Assembly (NCBI RefSeq): GCF_900104525.1 | Contig: NZ_LT629711.1 | Coordinates: forward strand, 1 to 64,000 | Length of the DNA: 64,000 bases | Direction of reading: 5' to 3' | From: Pedococcus dokdonensis | GTDB taxonomy: Bacteria > Actinomycetota > Actinomycetes > Actinomycetales > Dermatophilaceae | In this document: piece after piece, positions 9,902-19,305 of the stretch | Layout of the letters: every line of letters starts with the position of its first letter | Numbering within the stretch: position 1 is the stretch's first letter | Made by a program: the position numbers and the translations under genes | Notes under the pieces: model-generated | Databases searched by the model: none | What the model was told of the DNA's origin: nothing | The model's input: only the letters and a program-made list of their open reading frames with translations

Positions 9902-10087
9902 ATGGCGAAGACCGCCCTGGTCAACAAGGCCAACAAGAAGCCGAAGTTCAAGGTCCGCGCCTACACGCGCTGCCAGCGCTGCGGCCGACCGCACTCGGTC
10001 TACCGCAAGTTCGGGCTGTGCCGCATCTGCCTTCGCGAGATGGCTCACCGCGGCGAGCTGCCCGGCGTCACCAAGAGCTCCTGGTAA
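9902..10087 (+). CDS. rpsN: 30S ribosomal protein S14, zinc-binding type
   Basis: 61 aa, the short S14 form. Four cysteines in two pairs (CQRCGRP... and ...LCRIC) form a zinc ribbon. Many actinobacteria have a second, longer zinc-free S14 used in zinc limitation; none is in this window. It follows rplE by one base, so it is cotranslated. Confidence 0.98.
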   Translation: MAKTALVNKANKKPKFKVRAYTRCQRCGRPHSVYRKFGLCRICLREMAHRGELPGVTKSSW

Positions 10088-10166
10088 TACCCACCGATTT
10101 TCATCCCTACATCGCAGGTCGCTGCAGCCGCAGTGAAACCACGGTGAGAGAGGGCCGGAGAAGCCC

Positions 10167-10565
10167 ATGACCATGACTGACCCGATTGCGGACATGCTGA
10201 CCCGCGTCCGGAACGCCAACTCGGCGCACCACGACGCAGTCTCCATGCCGTTTTCCAAGCTGAAGTCCCACATCGCCGAGATCCTCCAGGCCGAGGGCTA
10301 CATCGCCTCCTGGAAGGTCGAGGACGCCGAGGTCGGCAAGACGCTGACCATCGAGCTGAAGTACGGCCCCAACCGCGAGCGGTCCATCGCTGGCGTGCGC
10401 CGTGTCTCCAAGCCCGGTCTGCGCGTCTACGCCAAGTCGACGAACCTGCCCAAGGTGCTCGGCGGCCTCGGTGTGGCCATCCTGTCCACCTCGTCTGGTC
10501 TCCTCACGGACCGCCAGGCCAAAGCCAAGGGTGTGGGCGGGGAAGTCCTCGCCTACGTCTGGTAA
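10167..10565 (+). CDS. rpsH: 30S ribosomal protein S8
   Basis: 132 aa from ATG 10167 (an ATG two codons later would also serve). Shows [14 protein letters not shown] at the start and the C-terminal [21 protein letters not shown]8 binds helix 21 of 16S rRNA and, in E. coli, represses the spc operon. It is separated from rpsN by a 79-nt spacer without a gene. Confidence 0.98.
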   Translation: MTMTDPIADMLTRVRNANSAHHDAVSMPFSKLKSHIAEILQAEGYIASWKVEDAEVGKTLTIELKYGPNRERSIAGVRRVSKPGLRVYAKSTNLPKVLGGLGVAILSTSSGLLTDRQAKAKGVGGEVLAYVW

Positions 10566-10576
10566 GGGGATTCGAC

Positions 10577-11113
10577 ATGTCGCGTATCGGACGACTCCCG
10601 GTCTCCATCCCCAGCGGTGTCGAGGTCACCATCGACGGCCAGACCGTCAAGGTGAAGGGCCCCAAGGGCGAGCTCAGCCACGTCGTGGCCGAGCCCATCA
10701 CGGTCGAGAAGGGCGACGCTGACCTCGAGGTCAAGCGCCCCAACGACGAGCGCCAGTCCCGTGCCCTGCACGGCCTGACCCGCTCGCTCATCAACAACAT
10801 GGTGCTCGGCGTGACCGAGGGCTATGAGAAGAAGATGGAGATCCACGGCACGGGTTATCGCGTGGCCAACAAGGGCGGGGACCTCGAGTTCGCGCTCGGC
10901 TACAGCCACTCGATCACCGTCAAGGCCCCCGAGGGCATCTCCTTCGCCGTCGAGAACCCGACCCGCTTCGCGGTCCAGGGCATCGACAAGCAGCTCGTCG
11001 GCGAGGTTGCTGCCAACATCCGCAAGCTGCGCAAGCCCGACCCGTACAAGGGCAAGGGCGTGCGGTACGCGGGCGAGCACATCCGTCGCAAGGTCGGAAA
11101 GGCCGGTAAGTAA
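10577..11113 (+). CDS. rplF: 50S ribosomal protein L6
   Basis: 178 aa, two homologous halves as usual. Opens [17 protein letters not shown] and ends with the family signature [19 protein letters not shown]. It lies near the GTPase-associated centre. AAGGGGATT precedes the ATG. Confidence 0.98.
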   Translation: MSRIGRLPVSIPSGVEVTIDGQTVKVKGPKGELSHVVAEPITVEKGDADLEVKRPNDERQSRALHGLTRSLINNMVLGVTEGYEKKMEIHGTGYRVANKGGDLEFALGYSHSITVKAPEGISFAVENPTRFAVQGIDKQLVGEVAANIRKLRKPDPYKGKGVRYAGEHIRRKVGKAGK

Positions 11114-11116
11114 GCC

Positions 11117-11491
11117 ATGGCAATGATCGTCAAGCGCGCCAAGGGCAAGTCCGCTGCACGCGGCCGTCGCCACCTGCGCCTGCGCAAGAAGGTGACCGGC
11201 ACGACCGTGCGTCCGCGTCTGGTCGTGTCCCGCTCCTCGCGCCACGTCTTCGTGCAGATCGTCGACGACACCATCGGCAAGACCGTGGCGTCGGCCTCCA
11301 CCATGGAGGCGGACCTGCGTTCGTTCGAGGGTGACAAGACCGCCAAGGCCCGCAAGGTGGGCGAGCTGCTCGCCGAGCGTGCCAAGAGCGCCGGTGTCGA
11401 GGCCGTCGTCTTCGACCGTGGTGGCAACAAGTACCACGGTCGCGTCGCGGCCATCGCCGAGGGCGCTCGCGAAGGTGGGCTGGCCCTGTGA
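11117..11491 (+). CDS. rplR: 50S ribosomal protein L18
   Basis: 124 aa; binds 5S rRNA and brings it to the 50S subunit. Seen: [32 protein letters not shown] and the ending [13 protein letters not shown]. It lies 3 nt after rplF; rpsE follows after a short 43-nt spacer. Confidence 0.98.
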   Translation: MAMIVKRAKGKSAARGRRHLRLRKKVTGTTVRPRLVVSRSSRHVFVQIVDDTIGKTVASASTMEADLRSFEGDKTAKARKVGELLAERAKSAGVEAVVFDRGGNKYHGRVAAIAEGAREGGLAL

Positions 11492-11534
11492 CCGCCGCCA
11501 AGAACACTGCAACTGTTGAGATGAGGAACATCTG

Positions 11535-12191
11535 ATGCCCGGACCCCAGCGTCGAGGCACTGGTGCCGCTGCTGGCGGCGACAACGCTCGTGGTGAGCGC
11601 GGCGACCGCCGCGGTGGCCGCGACAACCGTCGCGACGGTGGCCGTGACCAGGCCGAGAAGAGCGCCTACGTCGAGCGCGTCGTGACCATCAACCGCGTCT
11701 CCAAGGTCGTCAAGGGTGGTCGTCGCTTCAGCTTCACCGCCCTCGTGGTCGTGGGCGACGGCGACGGCACCGTCGGCGTCGGCTACGGCAAGGCCAAGGA
11801 AGTTCCCGCGGCCATCGCCAAGGGTGTCGAGGAGGCCAAGAAGGAGTTCTTCAAGGTCCCGCGCATCCAGGGCACCATCCCGCACCCCGTGCAGGGTGAG
11901 GCCGCGGCCGGTGTCGTCATGCTCCGCCCCGCCGCTCCCGGTACCGGTGTCATCGCCGGTGGCCCGGTCCGCGCGGTCCTGGAGTGCGCCGGCATCCACG
12001 ACGTGCTGAGCAAGTCGCTCGGCTCGGACAACGCCATCAACGTCGTCCACGCGACGGTCGCGGCCCTGCAGGGTCTCGAGCGTCCGGAGGCCGTGGCCGC
12101 GCGCCGTGGGCTCCCGGTCGACCAGGTCGCCCCGGCCGCCATGCTGCGCGCCCAGGCCGCCGGCCGCGAGGCCGCCAAGGCAGGTGCCTGA
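11535..12191 (+). CDS. rpsE: 30S ribosomal protein S5
   Basis: 218 aa. The first 40 or so residues are a glycine/arginine/aspartate-rich extension ([18 protein letters not shown]) before the double-stranded-RNA-binding-like core starting near [19 protein letters not shown]. The core also shows [19 protein letters not shown]5 maintains decoding fidelity. It overlaps rpmD by one base (TGATG). Confidence 0.97.
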   Translation: MPGPQRRGTGAAAGGDNARGERGDRRGGRDNRRDGGRDQAEKSAYVERVVTINRVSKVVKGGRRFSFTALVVVGDGDGTVGVGYGKAKEVPAAIAKGVEEAKKEFFKVPRIQGTIPHPVQGEAAAGVVMLRPAAPGTGVIAGGPVRAVLECAGIHDVLSKSLGSDNAINVVHATVAALQGLERPEAVAARRGLPVDQVAPAAMLRAQAAGREAAKAGA

Positions 12192-12373
12192 TGGCACGGC
12201 TGAAGGTGACCCAGACCCGTTCCGAGATCGGTGGCAAGCAGAACCAGCGTGACACGCTGCGCAGCCTCGGTCTGAAGCGCATCGGCGACGTCGTCGTCAA
12301 GGAGGACCGTCCCGAGATCCGCGGGATGGTCAAGACGGTGACGCACCTCGTTGCCGTCGAGGAGGTTGACTGA
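12191..12373 (+). CDS. rpmD: 50S ribosomal protein L30
   Basis: 60 aa, the whole family length: [20 protein letters not shown] followed by [17 protein letters not shown] 12191 overlaps the rpsE stop. rplO starts 2 nt after its stop. Confidence 0.97.
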   Translation: MARLKVTQTRSEIGGKQNQRDTLRSLGLKRIGDVVVKEDRPEIRGMVKTVTHLVAVEEVD

Positions 12374-12375
12374 CC

Positions 12376-12861
12376 ATGGCAGAGAAGAAGGCCGCCAAGG
12401 CCGCTGCCGCCCCTGAGGGCACGGCCCTCAAGGTGCACCACCTGCGTCCCGCCCCGGGAGCCAAGACCGCCAAGACCCGCGTGGGTCGCGGTGAGGGCTC
12501 CAAGGGCAAGACCGCCGGTCGCGGCACCAAGGGCACCAAGGCCCGCTACCAGGTTCCGGAGCGCTTCGAGGGTGGCGCCATGCCGCTGCACATGCGTCTG
12601 CCGAAGCTGCGTGGCTTCAAGAACCCGTTCCGCGTGGAGTTCCAGGTCGTCAACCTGGACAAGCTGTCGGCGCTCTTCCCCGAGGGTGGCGACGTGACCG
12701 TCGCCGATCTCGTGGCCAAGGGTGCGGTCCGCGACAACTCCCCGGTCAAGGTGCTCGGCACCGGCGAGATCACCGTCAAGGTCAACGTGACCGCTGACAA
12801 GTTCTCGGCGACCGCCAAGGAGAAGATCGAGGCCGCTGGCGGCTCGGTCACCTCCGCCTGA
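12376..12861 (+). CDS. rplO: 50S ribosomal protein L15
   Basis: 161 aa with a short Ala/Lys N-terminal extension before the conserved [20 protein letters not shown], then [17 protein letters not shown] and [15 protein letters not shown]. Last gene before a strong hairpin terminator at 12881, so the spc set ends here and secY has its own promoter region. Confidence 0.98.
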   Translation: MAEKKAAKAAAAPEGTALKVHHLRPAPGAKTAKTRVGRGEGSKGKTAGRGTKGTKARYQVPERFEGGAMPLHMRLPKLRGFKNPFRVEFQVVNLDKLSALFPEGGDVTVADLVAKGAVRDNSPVKVLGTGEITVKVNVTADKFSATAKEKIEAAGGSVTSA

Positions 12862-12880
12862 CCACACCAGCTGTGCTCGA

Positions 12881-12927
12881 GGGTATGCCGCGGGCTCACC
12901 TCTCCAGGTGAGCACGCGGCATACCCC
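12881..12927 (+). terminator. Strong hairpin terminator after rplO (GGTATGCC type)
   Basis: GGGTATGCCGCG (12881-12892) pairs with CGCGGCATACCC (12915-12926), and the inner GCTCACCT pairs with AGGTGAGC around a 4-nt loop, followed by GTTTGG. It is one of several intergenic hairpins in this window built on GGTATGCC/GGCATACC. Confidence 0.85.
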
Positions 12928-13065
12928 GTTTGGTGTCCGGGGCGCTGTTGTCAGCGCCGTGGGCACGCCCTTTGGGAACCGCGGCCCGGGCCGGGGTAAC
13001 CTTCCTAGGATTGCCTGACCGTCATCACCGCGTGGCCCGACCGGCCCGCGTCACCAGGAGGACCT
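12928..13065 (+). promoter_or_regulatory. secY: Promoter region of secY-adk-map
   Basis: Spacer of 138 nt between a terminator and secY. -10 candidates are TAACCT (12997-13002) and TAGGAT (13006-13011); no -35 box of good quality is at ideal spacing. The ribosome-binding site AGGAGG at 13056-13061 fixes the GTG start at 13066. Confidence 0.5.
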
Positions 13066-14379
13066 GTGCTCACCGCCTTCACCCGTGCGTTCAAGACGCC
13101 GGACCTGCGCAGGAAGCTGCTGTTCACCCTCGCGATCGTCATCATCTTCCGGATGGGCTCGCACGTGCCGGTCCCCGGTGTGAGCTACACCGCCGTGCAG
13201 GCCTGCATCAAGGGTGCGGACAACACCACCGGTGTGCTCGGCCTGGCCAACCTGTTCAGTGGTGGCGCGCTCCTGCAGCTGTCGATCTTCGCGCTCGGGA
13301 TCATGCCCTACATCACGGCGAGCATCATCGTGCAGCTCCTCACCGTGGTCATCCCGCGGTTCGAGGCCCTCAAGAAGGAGGGCCAGCAGGGCCAGACGAA
13401 GATGACCCAGTACACCCGCTACCTGACCATCGGTCTGGCCGTGCTCCAGTCCTCCACGCTGATCACCTTCGCCCAGAACCCCTCCGCGCTGTTCGGGCCG
13501 AACTGCACCAAGATCCTCCCCGACGAGTCGATCCCGACCCTGGTCATCATGGTCCTCACCATGACCGCCGGCACCGGTGTGGTCATGTGGCTCGGTGAGC
13601 TGGTCACCGACAAGGGCATCGGCAACGGCATGTCGCTGCTGATCTTCACCTCGATCGCCAGCTCGTTCCCGAGCTCGCTGTGGGCCATCCAGCAGCAGGA
13701 CGGTCGCTGGGACGTCTTCATCGGCGTGATCCTGCTCGGCTTCCTGATCATCGCCCTGGTCGTCTTCGTCGAGCAGAGCCAGCGCCGCATCCCGGTGCAG
13801 TACGCCAAGCGGCAGGTCGGCCGCCAGATGTACGGCGGGACCTCGACCTACATCCCGCTCAAGGTCAACATGGCCGGCGTCATCCCCGTGATCTTCGCCT
13901 CTTCCCTGCTCGCGCTGCCGTCGTTGCTGGCACAGTTCAACCGGTCGACCACCGGCGACCAGGCCGGCTGGGTGACCTGGATCGACGCGCACCTCGTGCG
14001 CGGCGACCACCCGATCTACATGGTCACCTACGTCGGGCTGATCCTGTTCTTCACGTTCTTCTACGTGTCGATCACGTTCAACCCGGTCGAGGTGGCCGAC
14101 AACATGAAGCGCTACGGCGGCTTCATCCCAGGTATCCGCGCCGGGCGACCCACGGCCGAGTACCTCGACTACGTGCTCACCCGCATCACCGTTCCAGGGG
14201 CCATCTACCTCGGCCTCGTCTCGTTGATCCCGCTGATCGCACTGAAGCTCGTCGGCGCCAACCAGAACTTCCCGTTCGGTGGCACCTCCATCCTCATCAT
14301 CGTCGGTGTGGGCCTGGAGACCGTGAAGCAGATCGAGTCGCAGCTGCAGCAGCGTCACTACGAAGGGTTCCTTCGGTAA
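13066..14379 (+). CDS. secY: Preprotein translocase subunit SecY
   Basis: 437 aa, ten hydrophobic membrane segments as in the family. It is the channel of the Sec translocon through which exported and membrane proteins pass. Seen: TAFTRAFKTPDLRRKLLFTL at the N-terminus, the plug-region GGALLQLSIFALGIMPYIT, and the cytosolic loop FNPVEVADNMKRYGGFIPG. The GTG start has an AGGAGG box. The stop shares bases with the adk ATG (TAATG). Confidence 0.98.
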   Translation: MLTAFTRAFKTPDLRRKLLFTLAIVIIFRMGSHVPVPGVSYTAVQACIKGADNTTGVLGLANLFSGGALLQLSIFALGIMPYITASIIVQLLTVVIPRFEALKKEGQQGQTKMTQYTRYLTIGLAVLQSSTLITFAQNPSALFGPNCTKILPDESIPTLVIMVLTMTAGTGVVMWLGELVTDKGIGNGMSLLIFTSIASSFPSSLWAIQQQDGRWDVFIGVILLGFLIIALVVFVEQSQRRIPVQYAKRQVGRQMYGGTSTYIPLKVNMAGVIPVIFASSLLALPSLLAQFNRSTTGDQAGWVTWIDAHLVRGDHPIYMVTYVGLILFFTFFYVSITFNPVEVADNMKRYGGFIPGIRAGRPTAEYLDYVLTRITVPGAIYLGLVSLIPLIALKLVGANQNFPFGGTSILIIVGVGLETVKQIESQLQQRHYEGFLR

Positions 14380-14954
14380 TGCGTCTGATCATCCTGGGTC
14401 CGCCCGGTGCCGGTAAGGGCACGCAGGCGGCCAAGATCGCCGACAAGTTCGGCATCCCGGCGATCTCGACCGGTGACATCTTCCGCGCCAACATCAAGAA
14501 CGAGACCCCGCTCGGCCTGCAGGTCAAGGAGGTGCTCGCGTCCGGTGGCTACGTCACCGACGACATCACCAACGCGATCGTGCGCGACCGGCTGTTCGAG
14601 GACGACGCCGAGCAGGGCTTCCTGCTCGACGGCTTCCCGCGCACCGCCGCCCAGGTCGAGACGCTCGACGCGATCCTGGCCGAGCACGGCCACGCCCTCG
14701 AGGCGGTGCTCGAGCTGACCGTCGACCAGGAGGCGGTCGTCCAGCGGCTGCTCAAGCGGGCCGAGATCGAGGGGCGCGAGGACGACACCGAAGAGGTGAT
14801 CCGCGAGCGCCAGGCGATCTACCGCCGCGAGACCGCCCCGCTGACCGAGGTCTACTCCGCCCGTGGCCTGCTCGTGCAGGTCGACGGCATGGGCTCGGTC
14901 GACGACGTCTTCCTCCGCATCTCCGAAGCCCTCGAAGGGGTTGCTCGATCCTGA
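14379..14954 (+). CDS. adk: Adenylate kinase
   Basis: 191 aa; interconverts ATP + AMP and 2 ADP in the cytosol. P-loop GPPGAGKGT at residues 7-15, AMP-binding STGDIFRANI and DGFPRTAAQ. The LID segment is short and lacks zinc cysteines, the short-form kinase usual in actinobacteria. Overlaps secY upstream and map downstream by single bases. Confidence 0.98.
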   Translation: MRLIILGPPGAGKGTQAAKIADKFGIPAISTGDIFRANIKNETPLGLQVKEVLASGGYVTDDITNAIVRDRLFEDDAEQGFLLDGFPRTAAQVETLDAILAEHGHALEAVLELTVDQEAVVQRLLKRAEIEGREDDTEEVIRERQAIYRRETAPLTEVYSARGLLVQVDGMGSVDDVFLRISEALEGVARS

Positions 14955-15796
14955 TGTTCGGCCGGTCCCGCATCGAGACCAAGACCCCCGACCAGATCCT
15001 GCGCATGCGCAAGGCTGGGCTGGTGGTCGGTCAGACCCTCCAGCTGATGGCCCAGACGGTCCGTCCGGGGATCACGACCAAGCAGCTCGACGAGCTCGCC
15101 GAGGAGCACATCCGTGGGTGCGGGGCCACGCCGTCCTTTCTCGGCTACCACGGCTTCACCGGCTCCCTGTGCACCTCCGTCAACGAGGAGGTCGTGCACG
15201 GCATCCCCGGGTCGCGGGTGCTCGCCGAAGGTGACCTCATCTCGATCGACTGTGGCGCCATCGTCGACGGCTGGCACGGCGACGCGGCCATCTCGCTGAT
15301 CGTGGGCGGTCGCGACGCGGGGCGTCCCGAGGATCTTGCCCTGATCGACGCCACCGAGGACTCGATGTGGGCCGGCATCGCGGCGCTCGCGGTGGGGGAG
15401 TCGTTGTATGCGGTGGGCGCAGGTGTCGAGGACAGCATCGTCGCGTCGGGGGAGCGCGACGGGCGGGACTACGGCATCGTCGAGGACTACGTCGGGCACG
15501 GCATCGGCACGGAGATGCACCAGGACCCGCAGGTCCCCAACTACCGCGTCCGCGACAAGGGCCCCACGGTCCGCTCCGGCGTGACGGTGGCGATCGAGCC
15601 GATGGTGACCCTCGGCAGCGCGGACACCACCGTGCTGGAGGACGACTGGACGGTCGTGACCAACGACAAGTCCAGGGCGGCGCACTGGGAGAACACCGTG
15701 GCCGTCACCGATGCCGGCCTCTGGGTGCTGACCGCCCTCGACGGCGGCAAGGAGCGGCTGGAAGCCGCCGGCGCGGCATACGCCCCCCTCACCTGA
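14954..15796 (+). CDS. map: Type I methionine aminopeptidase
   Basis: 280 aa; removes the initiator methionine from new proteins using two metal ions. Seen: [20 protein letters not shown] (first-half signature with the substrate-site His), [14 protein letters not shown] (metal Asp pair), [12 protein letters not shown] (metal His) and [10 protein letters not shown] (metal Glu). Start ATG 14954 overlaps the adk stop. A 225-nt spacer follows, holding an inverted repeat and the infA promoter. Confidence 0.97.
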   Translation: MFGRSRIETKTPDQILRMRKAGLVVGQTLQLMAQTVRPGITTKQLDELAEEHIRGCGATPSFLGYHGFTGSLCTSVNEEVVHGIPGSRVLAEGDLISIDCGAIVDGWHGDAAISLIVGGRDAGRPEDLALIDATEDSMWAGIAALAVGESLYAVGAGVEDSIVASGERDGRDYGIVEDYVGHGIGTEMHQDPQVPNYRVRDKGPTVRSGVTVAIEPMVTLGSADTTVLEDDWTVVTNDKSRAAHWENTVAVTDAGLWVLTALDGGKERLEAAGAAYAPLT

Positions 15797-15809
15797 CCTC
15801 ACCTCCCTG

Positions 15810-15880
15810 CACTTCTGGCCACCGGTGCCCCACCGGAGGGCCGAAACGGCTCCGGGACGGGCCACCCATGGCCAGAAGTG
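15810..15880. repeat. Intergenic inverted repeat, copy 1 of 3 (CACTTCTGGCCA family)
   Basis: Perfect terminal inverted repeat CACTTCTGGCCA (15810-15821) / TGGCCAGAAGTG (15869-15880) enclosing about 47 bases with further internal pairing. Relatives lie at 20146-20218 and 51744-51811. It sits between map and the infA promoter; no target-site duplication is visible. Confidence 0.85.
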
Positions 15881-15897
15881 GGGGTCCTGAGCACGAT

Positions 15898-15926
15898 TTC
15901 GTGCTCACGCCGTCCTGGCGTAGACT
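15898..15926 (+). promoter_or_regulatory. infA: Promoter for infA
   Basis: -10 TAGACT at 15921-15926 with TTCGTG at 15898-15903 as a weak -35 and 17 nt between. About 90 nt of leader precede the infA ATG. This suggests infA-rpmJ can be transcribed separately from map. Confidence 0.6.
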
Positions 15927-16020
15927 GGTCTGTCGGTGCGCGACCTCGCGCGCCGCATTCGTGTGTGTGCCCCGTCCGGGGGTCCACCACGACCATGCAC
16001 GACAACAGATTGTGGAGGCT

Positions 16021-16242
16021 ATGGCCAAGAAGGACGGTGTCATCGAGATCGAGGGCACGATCGTCGAGGCTCTCCCGAACGCGATGTTCCGGGTCGAGCT
16101 CACGAACGGTCACAAGGTTCTCGCTCACATCTCGGGCAAGATGCGTCAGCACTACATCCGGATCCTCCCCGAGGACCGCGTGGTGGTGGAGCTCAGCCCG
16201 TACGACCTGACCCGTGGCCGGATCGTCTTCCGCTACCGCTGA
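16021..16242 (+). CDS. infA: Translation initiation factor IF-1
   Basis: 73 aa, a single OB-fold S1 domain, the usual actinobacterial length. Opens [20 protein letters not shown] and contains [14 protein letters not shown], the 16S A-site-binding surface. It blocks the A site during initiation. It sits between its own promoter and rpmJ. Confidence 0.98.
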   Translation: MAKKDGVIEIEGTIVEALPNAMFRVELTNGHKVLAHISGKMRQHYIRILPEDRVVVELSPYDLTRGRIVFRYR

Positions 16243-16319
16243 GCCCGCTCAGCCGCACCACCCGCAAGACCTGCCGGCCCGCCCGGATCGGCAGTGCCAG
16301 ATCGACTGAAGCAGAGGCT

Positions 16320-16433
16320 ATGAAGGTCCAGCCGAGCGTCAAGAAGATCTGCGACAAGTGCAAGGTGATCCGCCGCCACGGTCGGGTCATGGTGATCTGC
16401 GAGAACCTGCGCCACAAGCAGCGCCAGGGCTGA
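16320..16433 (+). CDS. rpmJ: 50S ribosomal protein L36, zinc-binding form
   Basis: 37 aa, the complete length of L36. [20 protein letters not shown] carries the CxxC pair; the later Cys (MVICENLRH) and His complete the zinc site. It occupies a gap of about 400 nt between infA and rpsM, the place where rpmJ is found in actinobacteria. Confidence 0.97.
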   Translation: MKVQPSVKKICDKCKVIRRHGRVMVICENLRHKQRQG

Positions 16434-16646
16434 CCAGAGCACCACCCAGCACGACTCGCAGCTCCTCGAGCAGCGCAGACAAGTGAATCGACCGCAGTAC
16501 CCGGCCCCTGAGAGCAGCGTCATCGACGCAGCCCAGGACGTCACCCCCGGCCCGGAGGCCAGGGACCGGTGCCCCGAGGAAAGCTTCGGGAACCAGCCCG
16601 GAACGGTACTGCTCCAGACCTCCGGTGAACAAAGGAAACATCCAAC
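16434..16646 (+). promoter_or_regulatory. Leader between rpmJ and rpsM
   Basis: About 213 nt with no supported gene. It ends with an AAAGGAAA ribosome-binding site before rpsM and probably forms the leader of the alpha set (S13, S11, S4, alpha, L17), which in E. coli is the target of S4 repression. No -35/-10 pair stands out and no S4 pseudoknot can be confirmed by eye. Confidence 0.3.
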
Positions 16647-17024
16647 ATGGCACGTCTTGTTGGTGTGGATCTCCCGCGCGAGAAGCGCGTCGAGATCGCT
16701 CTCACCTACATCTTCGGAGTGGGTCGCACCCGCTCCCAGCAGGCCCTGGCCGCGACGGGCGTCGACCCGAACACCCGCGTCCGCGACCTGACCGACAACG
16801 ACCTGGTCCAGCTCCGCGACTACCTCGAGGCGAACGTCAAGATCGAGGGTGACCTCCGTCGCGAGATCGCCGCCGACATCCGCCGCAAGGTCGAGATCGG
16901 CTCCTACGAGGGTCTGCGGCACCGTCGCGGCCTGCCCGTGCGCGGTCAGCGCACCAAGACCAACGCGCGCACCCGCAAGGGCCCCAAGCGCACCGTCGCC
17001 GGCAAGAAGAAGGTTGGTAAGTAA
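16647..17024 (+). CDS. rpsM: 30S ribosomal protein S13
   Basis: 125 aa. [20 protein letters not shown], the helix-two-turns-helix region [19 protein letters not shown], and the basic tail [17 protein letters not shown] are all present. S13 bridges the 30S head to the 50S subunit. The stop overlaps the rpsK ATG (TAATG). Confidence 0.98.
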   Translation: MARLVGVDLPREKRVEIALTYIFGVGRTRSQQALAATGVDPNTRVRDLTDNDLVQLRDYLEANVKIEGDLRREIAADIRRKVEIGSYEGLRHRRGLPVRGQRTKTNARTRKGPKRTVAGKKKVGK

Positions 17025-17428
17025 TGCCTCCCAAGGCTCGTACCGCTGGCGCCAAGAAGGTGCGCCGCAAGGAGAAGAAGAACGTCGCCCACGGGCACGC
17101 TCACATCAAGAGCACGTTCAACAACACCATCATCTCGATCACGGACCCCACCGGTGCCGTGATCTCGTGGGCCTCCGCCGGCCAGGTCGGCTTCAAGGGC
17201 TCGCGCAAGTCCACCCCGTTCGCCGCTCAGATGGCCGCCGAGGCCGCTGCCCGTCGCGCGATGGAGCACGGCATGCGCAAGGTCGACGTCTTCGTCAAGG
17301 GCCCCGGCTCCGGTCGTGAGACCGCCATCCGCTCCCTGACCGCCACCGGCCTCGAGGTCGGCGCGATCAGCGACGTCACCCCCTCGCCGCACAACGGCGT
17401 CCGTCCGCCCAAGCGCCGTCGCGTCTGA
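17024..17428 (+). CDS. rpsK: 30S ribosomal protein S11
   Basis: 134 aa; platform protein of the 30S subunit near the E site. Seen: [36 protein letters not shown] and the ending [16 protein letters not shown]. Twenty-five nt with a GGGAAAGGTAG box separate it from rpsD. Confidence 0.98.
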   Translation: MPPKARTAGAKKVRRKEKKNVAHGHAHIKSTFNNTIISITDPTGAVISWASAGQVGFKGSRKSTPFAAQMAAEAAARRAMEHGMRKVDVFVKGPGSGRETAIRSLTATGLEVGAISDVTPSPHNGVRPPKRRRV

Positions 17429-17453
17429 TTAACGGGAAAGGTAGATAAGAACA

Positions 17454-18062
17454 ATGGCCCGTTACACCGGACCCATCACCAAGAAGTCGCGTCGCCTCAA
17501 GGTCGACCTGGTCGGCGGCGACAAGAACTTCGAGCTCCGTCCCTTCCCGCCCGGCCAGCACGGCCGTCGCCGGATGCAGGAGAAGGAGTACCTCACCCAG
17601 CTGCAGGAGAAGCAGAAGGCCCGCTTCACCTACGGCGTCATGGAGAAGCAGTTCCGCGGTTACTACGAGGAGGCCTCGCGCCGCTCGGGCAAGACCGGTG
17701 AGACCCTGCTGCAGATCCTCGAGTCCCGCCTGGACAACGTGGTCTACCGCGCCGGCCTGGCCCGCACCCGTCGTGCGGCTCGCCAGCTCGTCACGCACGG
17801 CCACTTCGAGGTCAACGGCGTGCGCGTGGACGTCCCGTCCTACCGCGTCGAGCAGTACGACATCATCACCGTGCGCAAGCAGTCCGAGAAGACCTTCCCG
17901 ATCGAGCTGGCTCGCCAGACCTTCGGCGAGCGCCCCACCCCGGCCTGGCTCCAGGTCGTCCCGGGCACGCTGCAGATCCTGGTGCACCAGCTGCCCGTCC
18001 GTGAGCAGATCGACACGATCCTCACCGAGCAGCTGATCGTCGAGCTCTACTCGAAGAACTGA
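17454..18062 (+). CDS. rpsD: 30S ribosomal protein S4
   Basis: 202 aa, zinc-free form: no CxxC cluster in the N-terminal domain. Shows MARYTGPITKKSRRLKVDLV, LPGQHG-type PFPPGQHGRRR, and an S4 RNA-binding domain (SRLDNVVYRAGLARTRRAAR). It nucleates 30S assembly. A hairpin terminator follows immediately. Confidence 0.98.
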   Translation: MARYTGPITKKSRRLKVDLVGGDKNFELRPFPPGQHGRRRMQEKEYLTQLQEKQKARFTYGVMEKQFRGYYEEASRRSGKTGETLLQILESRLDNVVYRAGLARTRRAARQLVTHGHFEVNGVRVDVPSYRVEQYDIITVRKQSEKTFPIELARQTFGERPTPAWLQVVPGTLQILVHQLPVREQIDTILTEQLIVELYSKN

Positions 18063-18068
18063 TGGCCT

Positions 18069-18104
18069 GAGGTATGCCGCGTGGGTGACCACGCGGCATA
18101 CCTC
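18069..18104 (+). terminator. Perfect 16-bp hairpin terminator after rpsD
   Basis: GAGGTATGCCGCGTGG (18069-18084), loop GTGA, CCACGCGGCATACCTC (18089-18104): a perfect stem 7 nt after the rpsD stop. It carries the same GGTATGCCGCG core as the hairpin after rplO. It should reduce read-through from the S13-S11-S4 genes into rpoA, which then needs its own promoter. Confidence 0.85.
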
Positions 18105-18204
18105 GCCTTCGGTTGCGGTAGCAGACAGAGGCCACCGCGACAGCCGGTCGGACCGGCACATCATCGGCGTCATATAGCGGTCGCCGACGAGAAAGGAAAC
18201 ACCC

Positions 18205-19239
18205 GTGCTCATCGCACAGCGCCCCTCCCTCAGCGAAGAGGTCGTTGCGGACAACCGCAGCCGCTTCGTCATCGAGCCCCTCGAGCCCGGCTTCGGCTAC
18301 ACGCTCGGCAACTCGATGCGCCGCACGCTCCTCTCGAGCATCCCCGGCGCCTCCGTGACCAGCATCCGCATCGACGGCGTGCTGCACGAGTTCTCCACGA
18401 TCCCCGGGGTCAAGGAGGACGTCACCGAGATCATCCTCAACATCAAGGGTCTGGTTGTCTCCTCGGAGCACGACGAGCCGGTCGTCATGTACCTGCGCAA
18501 GCAGGGTGCGGGCGCCGTGACCGCGGCCGACATCGCGCCGCCGGCCGGTGTCGAGGTGCACAACCCCGACCTGCACATCGCCACGCTCAACGGCAAGGGC
18601 AAGATCGAGATGGAGCTGACCGTCGAGCGCGGTCGCGGCTACGTCTCGGCCAACCAGAACAAGTCCGGTGACCAGGAGATCGGTCGCATCCCGGTCGACT
18701 CGATCTACTCGCCGGTGCTGGCCGTCACCTACAAGGTCGAGGCCACCCGTGTCGAGCAGCGCACCGACTTCGACAAGCTGATCGTCGACGTCGAGACCAA
18801 GAACTCGATGGCCCCGCGCGACGCGATGGCCTCCGCCGGCAAGACCCTGGTCGAGCTGTTCGGCCTGGCCCGCGAGCTCAACGTCGAGGCCGAGGGCATC
18901 GACATGGGCCCGTCGCCGACCGACGCCGCCCTGGCCGCCGACCTGGCGCTGCCGATCGAGGACCTCGACCTCACCGTGCGGTCCTACAACTGCCTCAAGC
19001 GCGAGGGCATCCACACCGTGGGTGAGCTCGTCGGGCGCAGCGAGGCCGACCTGCTCGACATCCGCAACTTCGGTGCGAAGTCGATCGACGAGGTCAAGGC
19101 CAAGCTGGTCGGCATGGGTCTGGCCCTCAAGGACAGCCCGCCCGGGTTCGACCCGTCCGCGATCGCCGACAACTACGGCGACTACGACGACGACTTCGCT
19201 GACGACGGCCGCGCCCTGGCCGAAGACGAGCAGCTCTGA
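18205..19239 (+). CDS. rpoA: DNA-directed RNA polymerase subunit alpha
   Basis: 344 aa. N-terminal dimerisation domain to about 230 ([20 protein letters not shown] is the signature), then the C-terminal helix-hairpin-helix domain ([19 protein letters not shown] and [19 protein letters not shown]) that contacts UP elements and activators. It ends in an acidic tail. GTG 18205 follows GAAAGGAAA. It is separated from rpsD by a terminator and about 100 nt. Confidence 0.98.
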   Translation: MLIAQRPSLSEEVVADNRSRFVIEPLEPGFGYTLGNSMRRTLLSSIPGASVTSIRIDGVLHEFSTIPGVKEDVTEIILNIKGLVVSSEHDEPVVMYLRKQGAGAVTAADIAPPAGVEVHNPDLHIATLNGKGKIEMELTVERGRGYVSANQNKSGDQEIGRIPVDSIYSPVLAVTYKVEATRVEQRTDFDKLIVDVETKNSMAPRDAMASAGKTLVELFGLARELNVEAEGIDMGPSPTDAALAADLALPIEDLDLTVRSYNCLKREGIHTVGELVGRSEADLLDIRNFGAKSIDEVKAKLVGMGLALKDSPPGFDPSAIADNYGDYDDDFADDGRALAEDEQL

Positions 19240-19305
19240 CCAACCGCCGCTGACCGGCCGGCACCGCGCGGTGCCGGCAGGTCACAACCAAGGAGAACCT
19301 GAACC

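Noticed and set aside
15810..15880. Tested as tRNA or riboswitch
   Set aside because: No cloverleaf, no CCA end or known riboswitch core; only a long hairpin.
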